Part shown: piece by piece, positions 1-8,732 of the stretch
How the letters are laid out: each line of letters begins with the position of its first letter
Position numbering within the stretch: position 1 is the stretch's first letter
Assembly: GCF_040024445.1 (NCBI RefSeq)
Contig: NZ_CP157276.1
Span: 5,022,001-5,086,000 of the forward strand
Direction: 5' to 3'
Source: Prescottella soli
GTDB taxonomy: Bacteria > Actinomycetota > Actinomycetes > Mycobacteriales > Mycobacteriaceae
Length of the DNA: 64,000 nt
Notes under the pieces: generated by a model
Told to the model about the DNA's origin: nothing
Database searches by the model: none
What the model saw: the letters and a program-made list of their open reading frames with translations, nothing else
Translations under genes and position numbers: made by a program

Positions 1-2
1 AC

Positions 3-404
3 TCCGCGTGGCGCGGCGCGCTGCCGCCCGAGTCCGGGTTCGTCCACATCGACGACGTTCCCGCCCGGGTCCTGCTCGGCCTGGCCCAGCGCGGCGCCGC
101 CCTGGCGCGCGAGCACGGCAGCGCGCAGGGGCCGCCGACGTCGCTGCTCGAGCAGAAGGTGCTCGCGGTCGAGGGCGGCGGGACCGAGGTCGAGGTTTCC
201 ATGCGCACGGTGTTCGCCCTCACCGGAATGGGATTCGTGCCGCTCGCCGACGGTCGGCCGGCCACCGCGGACACGGACCTCGACGCCATCGACGAGCGGG
301 AGATCGTGCGGGTGCGGGCCACGCCGTCGTGGCTGCGCCTCGACGCGCGGTTCGGTTCGGTCTACACCCGCCGCGCCGGTGCGATTCCGCTGTTCACCGC
401 GTAG
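3..404 (+). CDS. conserved hypothetical protein, C-terminal part (cut by window start)
   Basis: The reading frame is open from the first bases of the window and ends at a TAG at 402-404, so only the last 133 residues are present. The visible part begins with a tryptophan/proline-rich stretch (SAWRGALPPESGF) and continues as a soluble, mixed alpha/beta sequence with a conserved-looking FALTGMGFVP segment near its middle. There is no membrane segment or known catalytic motif. It reads like a conserved mycobacterial/rhodococcal protein, but I cannot name the family. It converges on the MaoC-like gene, with only 7 bp between the two stop codons. Confidence 0.6.
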   Translation, partial: SAWRGALPPESGFVHIDDVPARVLLGLAQRGAALAREHGSAQGPPTSLLEQKVLAVEGGGTEVEVSMRTVFALTGMGFVPLADGRPATADTDLDAIDEREIVRVRATPSWLRLDARFGSVYTRRAGAIPLFTA

Positions 405-411
405 ACACGGA

Positions 412-960
412 TCAGCGCGCGCCGACCGACTCCGGTTCGGGACGCGCCGATTCTGCGTTGGGGGCGACCAGAATCGACGACACCACCGTGGACCGTGACT
501 CGCCCGCCGCGGTGCGGAGGCGGGTCTCGGTGTCGAGGAACACCGCGTCGCCGCGCTCGGTGACACTGGTGATCGTCATCGACGCGGTGAGGACGTCGCC
601 GGCCAGGATCGGTGCCGCGACGGTGATCTTCTCGTTCACGTGGATCGGTGTGTGGGTGCCCATGTCGATCCCCGCCCCCGGGGTGGTCAGCATGTCCCGG
701 ATCAGGGTCGCCGTCACCACCGCGGTGAAGGTGGGCGGGGCGACGATGTCCGCGTATCCGGCCTTCTGTGCCGCGTCGACGTCGTGGTGCGCGGGATCGA
801 TGGCGAGGATCACCCGGGCGAACTCGCGAATCTTCTCCCGGCCGACGATGTAGGTGTCGTCGGACCTGAGCACGAGACCCGGGTGCGGCCACCGGGGTGG
901 GGTGGACGCGGGCAGCACGTCCGGAACGATGCGCATGTCGACGGTCCGGTTCGCGGTCAT
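412..960 (-). CDS. MaoC/HadA-like hot-dog (3R)-hydroxyacyl dehydratase
   Basis: 182 residues, the size of a single hot-dog subunit. Residues from about 40 onward (REKIREFARVI, then VAPPTFTAVV, then HVNEKITVAAPILAGD) match the N-terminal MaoC/HadA-type dehydratase pattern. In that family the fold binds acyl thioesters, and subunits pair with a catalytic R-hydratase-2 partner to remove water from 3-hydroxyacyl-CoA or -ACP. The catalytic D...H signature of the active partner is not obvious, so it may be a non-catalytic or HadA/HadC-like subunit. I use the ATG at 960 because it overlaps the stop of the upstream secreted-protein gene (ATGA), which implies translational coupling. The longer in-frame extension upstream is a shadow of that gene. 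The natural substrate is unknown. Confidence 0.75.
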   Translation of the reverse strand: MTANRTVDMRIVPDVLPASTPPRWPHPGLVLRSDDTYIVGREKIREFARVILAIDPAHHDVDAAQKAGYADIVAPPTFTAVVTATLIRDMLTTPGAGIDMGTHTPIHVNEKITVAAPILAGDVLTASMTITSVTERGDAVFLDTETRLRTAAGESRSTVVSSILVAPNAESARPEPESVGAR

Positions 961-1499
961 CGCCCGGGCACCACGGAGATCGTTCCCTGGCAGACGGCGT
1001 TCTGGGGGTTGACGAACCACCATCCCGCGCCGGTCTGGACGGTCACGGTGAACGAGACCGTCCCGGTCCCGGTCCAGGTGCGGTTGATCGGGATCCCGGG
1101 CTTCTGCTGCCAGGCCGCCTCGTCGCTGACGCTGTGACCGGAGGCCCCCGTCGTCGTGTTGTGCCAGTCCACCGACACACGCGTGCCGTACCAGTTGGGG
1201 CCGATGCTGGGGAGGAGTCCGCTGGGCGGTGCGGGTAGTTCGTTCCCGCCGCTCAGCAGGATCGACGGTTCGAGCGCGGTCCCTCCGGGGCGCAGCGATT
1301 CCCCCGACGCGGCGGTGACGGTCCACGTGAACGACGGTGCCCAGAAGAGGGGATTCGCGCTCGAGCACGTCATCGTCGTCGATATCGGCGGCGCGGGTTC
1401 GGCATTCGCGACGGCGCCGCCCCCGACCGCGACCGCGGTAGCGAGGCCGACGGCAGTGATCGCCGTAGTACACATCCGTCGCACCGACTGCTCGACCAT
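957..1499 (-). CDS. secreted protein of unknown function with Sec signal peptide
   Basis: 180 residues. The N-terminus has a short basic segment (MVEQSVRRM), a hydrophobic core rich in Ala/Val/Gly, and a likely signal-peptidase site after AVANA (near residue 32). The mature part is Thr/Ser/Trp-rich with two cysteines (TMTCSS near residue 44 and AVCQG near residue 171) that could form one disulfide. It looks like a small beta-sandwich exported protein typical of mycolic-acid bacteria. I recognise no enzymatic motif. It is the first gene of a two-gene unit, overlapping the MaoC-like gene by 4 bp, although a link between an exported protein and an acyl dehydratase is not obvious. Confidence 0.7.
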   Translation of the reverse strand: MVEQSVRRMCTTAITAVGLATAVAVGGGAVANAEPAPPISTTMTCSSANPLFWAPSFTWTVTAASGESLRPGGTALEPSILLSGGNELPAPPSGLLPSIGPNWYGTRVSVDWHNTTTGASGHSVSDEAAWQQKPGIPINRTWTGTGTVSFTVTVQTGAGWWFVNPQNAVCQGTISVVPGR

Positions 1500-1580
1500 G
1501 ATCTGTCCCCATTTCGATCCGGTACCGCGAGATCCGCGACGTGCGCCGCACTCCTGTATCCGCAGACGGACCCCGAACCG

Positions 1581-2180
1581 TTACAGCGCGTGTGGCACGT
1601 GTGGCAGTACGGCCGGCACCAGGAACTGTTCGACCATCGCGCGCTCGTCGTCGGCGTCGGTGCCCGGGACGACGAGCAGTGAGACGATCGCGCGCACCAA
1701 CCACCGTGCGCGGCGGGTGATCTCGACGTCGTCGGCAGTCCAGACGTCGGCGAGGAACGCGGCGCCGAGCACCTCGATCACCTCCGACGTGCTCGCGAGC
1801 TCGGCGGCCAGGCCCGCGTCACCGAGGCCGAACCACGCGGCCAGCGTCGGTGTCGCTCGAACCTCGCGGATCGCCATGAGGACGGCCTCGGCGACCCGCG
1901 CGCGGGGCTCGCTGATCGGTGCCACTGTGGTGGCGATCCGCTCACCGAGCTTTCGCGCCTCGCGGTGCACGAACGCGCGGTGCAGGGCCCGGCGGTTCTC
2001 GAAGTAGCGGTACAGCGTCGCGCGTGAACAGCCGGCTGCCTTCGCGACCTCGGCCATACCCGTCGCCGTGACGCCGCGCTCGACGAACAGTGCGGCGGCG
2101 GCGTCGAGGATCCTCTCGGCCGCCACCTCGGTGCGCTCGTCGCTCAGCCACGAACCGGATCCGTTGGGGGTCATGCTCAT
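1581..2180 (-). CDS. TetR-family transcriptional regulator (P450-linked)
   Basis: 199 residues. The N-terminal helix-turn-helix is clear: AAERILDAAAALFVERGVTATGMAEVAKAAGCSR followed by TLYRYFENRRALHRAF at about residues 20-68. This matches the TetR DNA-binding domain; the C-terminal half would bind the ligand and dimerise. Its start overlaps the stop of the P450 gene by 4 bp (ATGA), so the two are co-transcribed and the regulator very probably controls the P450. An imperfect inverted repeat just upstream of the P450 is a candidate operator. The effector is unknown. Confidence 0.85.
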   Translation of the reverse strand: MSMTPNGSGSWLSDERTEVAAERILDAAAALFVERGVTATGMAEVAKAAGCSRATLYRYFENRRALHRAFVHREARKLGERIATTVAPISEPRARVAEAVLMAIREVRATPTLAAWFGLGDAGLAAELASTSEVIEVLGAAFLADVWTADDVEITRRARWLVRAIVSLLVVPGTDADDERAMVEQFLVPAVLPHVPHAL

Positions 2181-3409
2181 CCGGCGCGGAAGGGGACGTG
2201 GATGGGGCGGCGGACGTAGTTGCCGGCGGCGTACTCGACCCCGTCGATGTCGACGTCGAAGTCGGGGCAGCGGGCCAGCAGCTCCTCGAGTGCCACTCGG
2301 GCCTGCATGCGGGCGGCGGCCGCGCCGAGGCAGTGGTGGTTGCCGTTGCTGAACGTCATGATCTGCCGCGGGTTGCGCAGCACGTCGAGTTCCTCGGCGT
2401 CGGCTCCGAACACGCGCGGATCGCGGTTCGCGGAGCCGTACACCAGCAGCACCTTGCGGCCGGCCGGAATCGTCACGTCCTCGATGGTGACGTCGCGGGT
2501 GGTCGTGCGGGCCAGACCCTGGACGGGGGAGGTGAGCCGCAGCAGTTCCTCGACCGCGCCGGGGATCAACGACGGATCGCCCTGCAGGAGCTGCCGCTGG
2601 TCGCGGCGCTGGGTCAGCAGTTGCACTGCGCCGCCGAGCATCCCGGTGGTGGTGTCGTTGCCGCCGGTGACCATCGTGAACGCGAACCCGAGAATCGACA
2701 GCAGGCCCGAGACGTCGCCGTCCGCGCCGATCCCCGCGGCGACCAGGTGCGAGATCGTGTCGTCGCCCGCGTTGCCGGCCTCGGCCTCGGCCTTCCGTCG
2801 CTCGATCAGGCCGCCGAAGTAGGTCATCAGTTCGACCACGGCGGTCTGGGCCTCGAGCGGATCACCGCTCGCGTTGGCGGCGACGATCGCCTCCGTCCAG
2901 CCGTCGAACTGGCCGCGGTCCTCCGCTGGGACGCCCAGGTAGTGCGCCACCACCATGCTCGGCAGCGGCTTGAACAATTCGGTGACGATGTCGCCGGTGC
3001 CGGCGTCGCGCAGCCGCTCGAGGCGCTCGACGACGAAGCGGCGGACCTCCGGCTCGACGGCCTCCACCTGGCGGGGAGTGAATCCGCGCGCGACCAGTCG
3101 GCGGAACTGCGTGTGCACTGGCGGGTCGAGCATCACGAGCGGCGGATTGTCGCGCAGGCCGATCTTGTCGAGTTCGCCGTAGGTCATCGTGAGGCCCTCG
3201 GCGGACGAGAAGGTGTCCGCGTCGCGCGCCGCCGCGTACACGTCGGCGTGCCGGGTGAGCACCCAGTAGTCGTCCGCGGGGGCCGACTCGGGCACGACGT
3301 GATGGACGGGGTCGTGGTCGCGCAGCGCCGCGTACATCGGCCACGGGTCCCGCCACGATGCGCCGGAACGGGGGACGTAGGCCGCATTGCCGGACATCGT
3401 CGTCGTCAT
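2177..3409 (-). CDS. cytochrome P450 monooxygenase
   Basis: 410 residues, normal for a soluble bacterial P450. The heme-binding loop FSNGNHHCLGAAAARMQ lies near residue 350, with the conserved cysteine as thiolate ligand. The I-helix oxygen-activation motif is GGNDTTT, and the K-helix ExxR is present in EELLRLTSP. The enzyme would hydroxylate an organic substrate using electrons from a ferredoxin and ferredoxin reductase, neither of which is encoded nearby. The 4-bp overlap with the TetR gene downstream suggests a self-regulated unit. I considered sterol-type CYPs (CYP125/CYP142) but cannot assign a subfamily by eye. The start at 3409 is chosen by frame; 3397 is possible. Confidence 0.9.
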   Translation of the reverse strand: MTTTMSGNAAYVPRSGASWRDPWPMYAALRDHDPVHHVVPESAPADDYWVLTRHADVYAAARDADTFSSAEGLTMTYGELDKIGLRDNPPLVMLDPPVHTQFRRLVARGFTPRQVEAVEPEVRRFVVERLERLRDAGTGDIVTELFKPLPSMVVAHYLGVPAEDRGQFDGWTEAIVAANASGDPLEAQTAVVELMTYFGGLIERRKAEAEAGNAGDDTISHLVAAGIGADGDVSGLLSILGFAFTMVTGGNDTTTGMLGGAVQLLTQRRDQRQLLQGDPSLIPGAVEELLRLTSPVQGLARTTTRDVTIEDVTIPAGRKVLLVYGSANRDPRVFGADAEELDVLRNPRQIMTFSNGNHHCLGAAAARMQARVALEELLARCPDFDVDIDGVEYAAGNYVRRPIHVPFRAG

Positions 3410-3422
3410 GCCTCAAAGGTGA

Positions 3423-3442
3423 GACAGATCACAACATTTGTC
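3423..3442. promoter_or_regulatory. candidate TetR operator upstream of the P450 gene
   Basis: The 20-bp sequence GACAGATCACAACATTTGTC has outer arms GACAgAT and ATtTGTC that are complementary in six of seven positions. It sits 14 bp upstream of the P450 start, where a repressor would block the promoter. The arms and spacing fit TetR-type sites. The assignment to the co-transcribed TetR is inference. Confidence 0.4.
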
Positions 3443-3466
3443 AATGCCCGGGGCGGGTTCGGGTCT

Positions 3467-4123
3467 CTACGACTCCCTACGGGCCCGGATCGTCTCCAGC
3501 GTCTCGCGGAGGTAGGCCCCGAACACCGCCGTCATGTCGACCGCCTCGGCGTCCAGCAGCCACTGCTGCTGAAGGCCGTCCATGAGGGCGACCAGTCGGA
3601 ACGCGTGCGCCTCGGGAGCGACGTCGGGCCGGAACTCGCCGGACGCGATCCCGGCACGGATGCCGTCGGCGATGAACCGGCGGATGCGTCGGTAGCGGGT
3701 GCGGGCCCAGGCGTGTGCCGGGTGGTCGGCGGTGACGGACTCGGCGCTGAGCACGGTGAAGAGCTGGACGAGTCCCGGGATGCGCTGATTTCGCTCGACC
3801 AGGTCGACGAGGGCCTCGAGGGCGGCGATGCCGGTCAGCGGCGCGCCGTCGACATCGGTGAAGCGTTCGCCGTCCATCTCATCGCGCAGGTCGAGCGTGG
3901 CGGTCAGGAGTTCTTCCTTGGTGTGGAAGTGATGCAGCAGGCCGGGCTGCGAGATTTCGGCGCGCTCGGCGATCCGGGCGAGCGAGGCGCCGCGGTAGCC
4001 GTTCTCGGCGAACTCCTCCATCGCGATGTGGAGTATCCGGGCACGTCGGGCTCGGCCGACGGCGTAGCTGCCGCCTCGTCGGCGTCGGACGGCTGCATCG
4101 CTGCCCTCTTGGCGGGTGGTCAC
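3467..4123 (-). CDS. TetR-family transcriptional regulator (divergent from GH3 gene)
   Basis: 218 residues starting at a GTG. The N-terminal HTH is well formed: RRARILHIAMEEFAENGYRG, LARIAERAEISQPGLL and HHFHTKEELL at about residues 25-72. The C-terminal part (residues 80-215) is a helical ligand-binding domain of normal length. It is transcribed away from the beta-glucosidase, with about 130 bp of AT-rich DNA between them, the usual arrangement for a local repressor. I infer that it controls the glucosidase/hydrolase pair and possibly itself. The inducer is not known; a glycoside or its aglycone would be logical. Confidence 0.85.
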   Translation of the reverse strand: MTTRQEGSDAAVRRRRGGSYAVGRARRARILHIAMEEFAENGYRGASLARIAERAEISQPGLLHHFHTKEELLTATLDLRDEMDGERFTDVDGAPLTGIAALEALVDLVERNQRIPGLVQLFTVLSAESVTADHPAHAWARTRYRRIRRFIADGIRAGIASGEFRPDVAPEAHAFRLVALMDGLQQQWLLDAEAVDMTAVFGAYLRETLETIRARRES

Positions 4124-4253
4124 GGTCTCACTCTAGGAGGCCTAATATAACGACGCGATAACAAACTTACTAGGCACTCGGTATTTGCGATTAGCCTCGA
4201 CCCCGGCGGTCGAAGAGGCCCGGACCGCGAGACGGTGCGAAGGAGTGTCGGTT
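4124..4253. promoter_or_regulatory. divergent promoter region tetR / GH3 beta-glucosidase
   Basis: The segment around 4143-4195 is conspicuously AT-rich (CCTAATATAACGACGCGATAAC and following bases) in a very GC-rich surrounding, as expected for back-to-back promoters. The TACTAGGCACTCGGTA stretch at 4169-4184 is a weak dyad that could be the TetR site, but its symmetry is poor. The AGGAG at 4241-4245 is the ribosome-binding site that fixes the glucosidase start. Confidence 0.4.
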
Positions 4254-6731
4254 GTGAACAGCCCCCGAAACGATGCGACTGCGGTGGACGAGGAGAAGCT
4301 GGGAAAGCTCCTCACGGAACTGACGCTGGAGGAGAAGGTCGGTCTGCTGACCGGCGCGGACTTCTGGTCCCTCGATCCGATCGAGAAGATCGGTCTGCGG
4401 AAGCTGCTCCTCTCGGACGGCCCCAACGGTGTACGCGGAACGACCTGGGACGAGCGCGACACCAGCCTTCTCTTCCCGAACCCCTCGGCACTGTCCGCCA
4501 CCTGGGACCCGGAGCAGGTCGAGCGTGCGGGAGCCCTCATGGGCGCCCAGGCCCGAGACAAGGGCGTCGCGTGGCTCCTCGCCCCGAACGTCAACATCCA
4601 CCGCTCGCCGCTCGGCGGCCGGCATTTCGAGTGCTACTCGGAGGACCCGCTGCTGACGGCAGCGACCGTGGCGGGCTTCGTCACCGGTGTCCAGGCCAAC
4701 GGCGTGGCGGTGACGGTCAAGCACTATATCGGGAACGAGTCCGAGACCGAGCGCATGACGTACGACGCCCGGATCTCCGAGACGGCCCTGCGCGAGGTCT
4801 ACCTGGTGCCCTTCGAGGCCGGGGTCCGTGCCGGCGCCTGGTCCGTCATGGCCTCGTACAACTCGGTCAACGGCGCGAGCCTGACCGACAACCGGAGACT
4901 GCTCACCGAAGTCCTCAAGGGGGAGTTGGGATTCGACGGCGCGGTCGTGTCCGACTGGTTCGCCACCCGCTCGACGGCCGGCTCCGCGAACGCGGGCCTC
5001 GACGTCGCGATGCCCGGGCCGCACAGCCCGTGGAGCGAGGCGCTCGTCGCGGCGGTCCGTGCCGGCGAGGTCCCCGAGAGCATCGTCGACGACAAGGTGC
5101 TGCGCGTGCTCCGGCTCGCCGCCCGCACCGGCTACCTGGACGGCTTCGAGGGGCCTGCCCCGTCGAGGACCCCGGCCGACGCCGGCTTGCAGCTGCGGGA
5201 CATCGCGGCGCGCGCCATGATCGTGTTGCGCAACGAGGGTGGCATCCTGCCGCTGGATCCGGCGTCGCTCGAGCGCGTCGCCGTCCTCGGCCCGAACGCC
5301 GCGCTGCTGACCGCTCAGGGTGGAGGCTCCGCGCACGTCAACCCCACTCACGTCGTCAGTCCGCTGGCCGGTCTGCGCGAGGCGTTCGACGACTCGGTCG
5401 AGATCGACTACCAGGAAGGCGTTTCGACGCAGCGCATCCTTCCCGCCATACCGGCGGGCGTCGCCGTCGACCCGGAGACCGGCGAGCCGGGCTTCCGCGT
5501 CGACTTCGTGTCGGCGGACGGCACCGTTCTCGGCACCGAGCGGCGGCTCACGTCCCGTCTGGTGTTCATGGGCACCCTCCCGGAGGGCACCGCCGAGGTC
5601 CGCGTGCGGACCGACCTGACCGTCGCCGAGGCCGGCGCGCACCAGTTCTCGGTGTCGGGAGCCGGGCAGTACTCCCTGCGGATCGGCGCGGCCGACACCC
5701 ACGAGATCACGCTCACGAGTGCCGACAACGACCTGATCGAGAACCTGGTCAAGCCGCCGGAGCACCGCGTCTCGGCGGAGCTCGTGGCCGGGACGGTCGG
5801 CGTCGAGATGCGGGCAACCGTCCCGAGCTTCCCGATGGTGATGTTCGGCCTGAACCACGATGCGCCCCGCGCGGCTCCGGACGATGCGTTCGCGGCCGCC
5901 GTCGAGGCGGCGCGGAACGCCGACGTGGCGCTGGTCTTCGTCGGCACCACGGACGAGGTGGAGAGCGAGGGCTTCGACCGCACCGACCTGCTGCTGCCGG
6001 GCCGGCAGGACGAACTGGTGTCGGCGGTCGCCGCGGTGAACCCGCGGACGGTCGTGATCGTCAATGCCGGTGCGCCGGTGGAGATGCCGTGGCGCGACGA
6101 GGTCGCGGCGGTGCTGTGGGCCTGGCTGCCCGGTCAGGAAGGCGGCCATGCGATCGCCGACGCCCTCGCCGGCGTCGTCGAGCCCGGTGGCCGGCTGCCC
6201 ACGACCTTCCCCGCCGTCGGCGCCGACGCGCCGGTCCTGTCGACGCAGCCCGTCGACGGCGTGATCGACTACGCCGAGGGCTCGACGTTCGGGTACCGCG
6301 CGTACGAGAAGGCCGCGATTCGCCCGGCCTATCCGTTCGGGCACGGTCTCGGCTACACCACCTGGGCATACGAGGGCATCACTGCCGCCGAGACCGATTC
6401 GGGTGCAGTGACGGTCGAGGTGGCCGTCCGCAACACCGGCGGACGCACCGGACGCGAGGTCGTCCAGCTCTACGTCGGTGGCGAGGGCGCCGACGGGAAC
6501 GATCCGCGGCGCTTCGTCGGCTTCGCCTCGGTGACCGCCGACGCGGGCGAGACGGCGATCGCGCGGATCACCGTAGACCGCAAGACGCTGGCGCGCTGGG
6601 ACGAGTCGGCGTCGGCGTGGCGAGTGGTGGGCGGTTCGCGGACGCTGGTCGCAGCGCGCTCGGCCACCGACCGTCGGCTGACGACGCCGATCGAACTGAA
6701 GGACTCGGCCGCATGCGCCTGGGACATCTGA
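4254..6731 (+). CDS. GH3 beta-glucosidase with inserted PA14 domain and C-terminal FnIII-like domain
   Basis: 825 residues from the GTG at 4254, which is preceded by AGGAG at an 8-base spacing; an upstream in-frame TTG at 4185 has no such site. The N-terminal GH3 barrel carries the KHYIGNES motif (K156-H157) and the nucleophile in VVSDW (Asp234). The second GH3 domain is interrupted at about residues 405-520 by a PA14-like segment, a layout known from BglX-like and DesR-like beta-glucosidases, where the insert shapes aglycone recognition. A fibronectin-III-like domain closes the protein (about 710-800). There is no signal peptide, so it acts in the cytoplasm on imported or internally made beta-glycosides. 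It is co-directional with the alpha/beta hydrolase 49 bp downstream. Substrate not determinable; sterol or macrolide glycosides are possibilities. Confidence 0.9.
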   Translation: MNSPRNDATAVDEEKLGKLLTELTLEEKVGLLTGADFWSLDPIEKIGLRKLLLSDGPNGVRGTTWDERDTSLLFPNPSALSATWDPEQVERAGALMGAQARDKGVAWLLAPNVNIHRSPLGGRHFECYSEDPLLTAATVAGFVTGVQANGVAVTVKHYIGNESETERMTYDARISETALREVYLVPFEAGVRAGAWSVMASYNSVNGASLTDNRRLLTEVLKGELGFDGAVVSDWFATRSTAGSANAGLDVAMPGPHSPWSEALVAAVRAGEVPESIVDDKVLRVLRLAARTGYLDGFEGPAPSRTPADAGLQLRDIAARAMIVLRNEGGILPLDPASLERVAVLGPNAALLTAQGGGSAHVNPTHVVSPLAGLREAFDDSVEIDYQEGVSTQRILPAIPAGVAVDPETGEPGFRVDFVSADGTVLGTERRLTSRLVFMGTLPEGTAEVRVRTDLTVAEAGAHQFSVSGAGQYSLRIGAADTHEITLTSADNDLIENLVKPPEHRVSAELVAGTVGVEMRATVPSFPMVMFGLNHDAPRAAPDDAFAAAVEAARNADVALVFVGTTDEVESEGFDRTDLLLPGRQDELVSAVAAVNPRTVVIVNAGAPVEMPWRDEVAAVLWAWLPGQEGGHAIADALAGVVEPGGRLPTTFPAVGADAPVLSTQPVDGVIDYAEGSTFGYRAYEKAAIRPAYPFGHGLGYTTWAYEGITAAETDSGAVTVEVAVRNTGGRTGREVVQLYVGGEGADGNDPRRFVGFASVTADAGETAIARITVDRKTLARWDESASAWRVVGGSRTLVAARSATDRRLTTPIELKDSAACAWDI

Positions 6732-6780
6732 CCGCTACTGCTCGACCGACCAGCCCGTGAACCACAAGGAGGACCCCGTC

Positions 6781-7608
6781 ATGACCGTCAATCTGTCCCG
6801 CATCAGGATCTCGCGCGGCGAGCTGTCCTACTTCGAGGCGACGCCCGACGCCGGCGCCCCGGGCAAGGGCACCGTCGTCATGGTCCCCGGCTTCACCGGC
6901 TCCCGGGAGGACTTCCTCCCGATGGCGCCGTTCGTCACCGCGGCCGGCTATCGACTGATCTCGTATTCGCAACTCGGCCAGTACGACTCGGACGGACCGG
7001 AAGGCCCGGACGCGGTCGCCGAGTACACGATTGCCAAGTTCGCGCTGGACCTCGCCGAGGTGCTCGATGCGGTGGCGCCCGACGAGAAGGTCCACCTCCT
7101 CGGCCACAGCTTCGGCGGTCTCGTCACCCGGGCCGCCGTGCTGAACGACCCGGCGCGCTTCCTGGACTACGTGATCCTCGACTCGCCGCCGAGTGGCCAG
7201 AACCTGGGCATGGCCGTGGACATCGGGCAGATCCCGGAGTTGCTGTGGGCGGGTGGCAACGAGGCGCTGTGGAAGGCCATGTTCGGCGCCTTCGAGGAGA
7301 TCTTCCCGGCGCCGGTCAAGGAATTCCTGCGGGGTCGCATCTTGGCCACCAAGACCGCGAACATCGCCGGCATCGCCCTCACCATGAGCGAGGAGCCGGA
7401 CCGCGTCGAGCAGCTGGCCGCGACCAGCGTGCCGATCCTGGTCGTCGCGGGCGAGAACGACATGGTTCCGGTCGACGCCCAGGCCGACGCCGCGGCGCGG
7501 CTCGGCGTGAAGTTCGAGATCATCGCGGGGGCCGCCCACACACCGAACGAGGAGAAGCCCGAGGAGCTGACGAAGGTGCTCGTCGACTTCTGGAACGGGA
7601 CCGCCTGA
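6781..7608 (+). CDS. alpha/beta-hydrolase fold protein
   Basis: 275 residues from the ATG at 6781, chosen because AAGGAGG lies 8 bases upstream; an in-frame GTG at 6757 lacks one. The nucleophile elbow GHSFGG places Ser110, with Asp227 (GENDMVP) and His253 (AAHTPNEE) completing the triad. An N-terminal VPGFTGSRED segment supplies the oxyanion region. The family includes esterases, lipases and C-C hydrolases. No signal peptide or membrane segment is visible. It is probably in one transcript with the GH3 glucosidase, suggesting that it removes an acyl group from the same substrate or opens a ring of the released aglycone. The precise reaction is unknown. Confidence 0.8.
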   Translation: MTVNLSRIRISRGELSYFEATPDAGAPGKGTVVMVPGFTGSREDFLPMAPFVTAAGYRLISYSQLGQYDSDGPEGPDAVAEYTIAKFALDLAEVLDAVAPDEKVHLLGHSFGGLVTRAAVLNDPARFLDYVILDSPPSGQNLGMAVDIGQIPELLWAGGNEALWKAMFGAFEEIFPAPVKEFLRGRILATKTANIAGIALTMSEEPDRVEQLAATSVPILVVAGENDMVPVDAQADAAARLGVKFEIIAGAAHTPNEEKPEELTKVLVDFWNGTA

Positions 7609-7630
7609 AGTCCGGTGCTCGGGCCGAGTC

Positions 7631-8659
<1,029 letters not shown>

Positions 8660-8706
8660 TCACGTCCACGACCCTAGAAAGGGCATGGGGAGCAGCGAAA
8701 TCTCCT

Positions 8707-8723
8707 CTCCCGCTCTGCGGGAG
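8707..8723 (-). terminator. short hairpin downstream of the GH13 gene
   Basis: CTCCCGC-tct-GCGGGAG forms a 7-bp stem starting 10 bp past the alpha-glucosidase stop on the minus strand. No T-run follows, so it is only a candidate terminator. Confidence 0.35.
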
Positions 8724-8732
8724 GTCGACCGG

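Noticed and set aside
4191-6344. A 717-codon open frame on the minus strand opposite the GH3 gene
   Set aside because: It is Arg/Gly/Asp-rich, lacks any domain motif and lies entirely over a well-supported GH3 gene; a typical antisense shadow in high-GC DNA.
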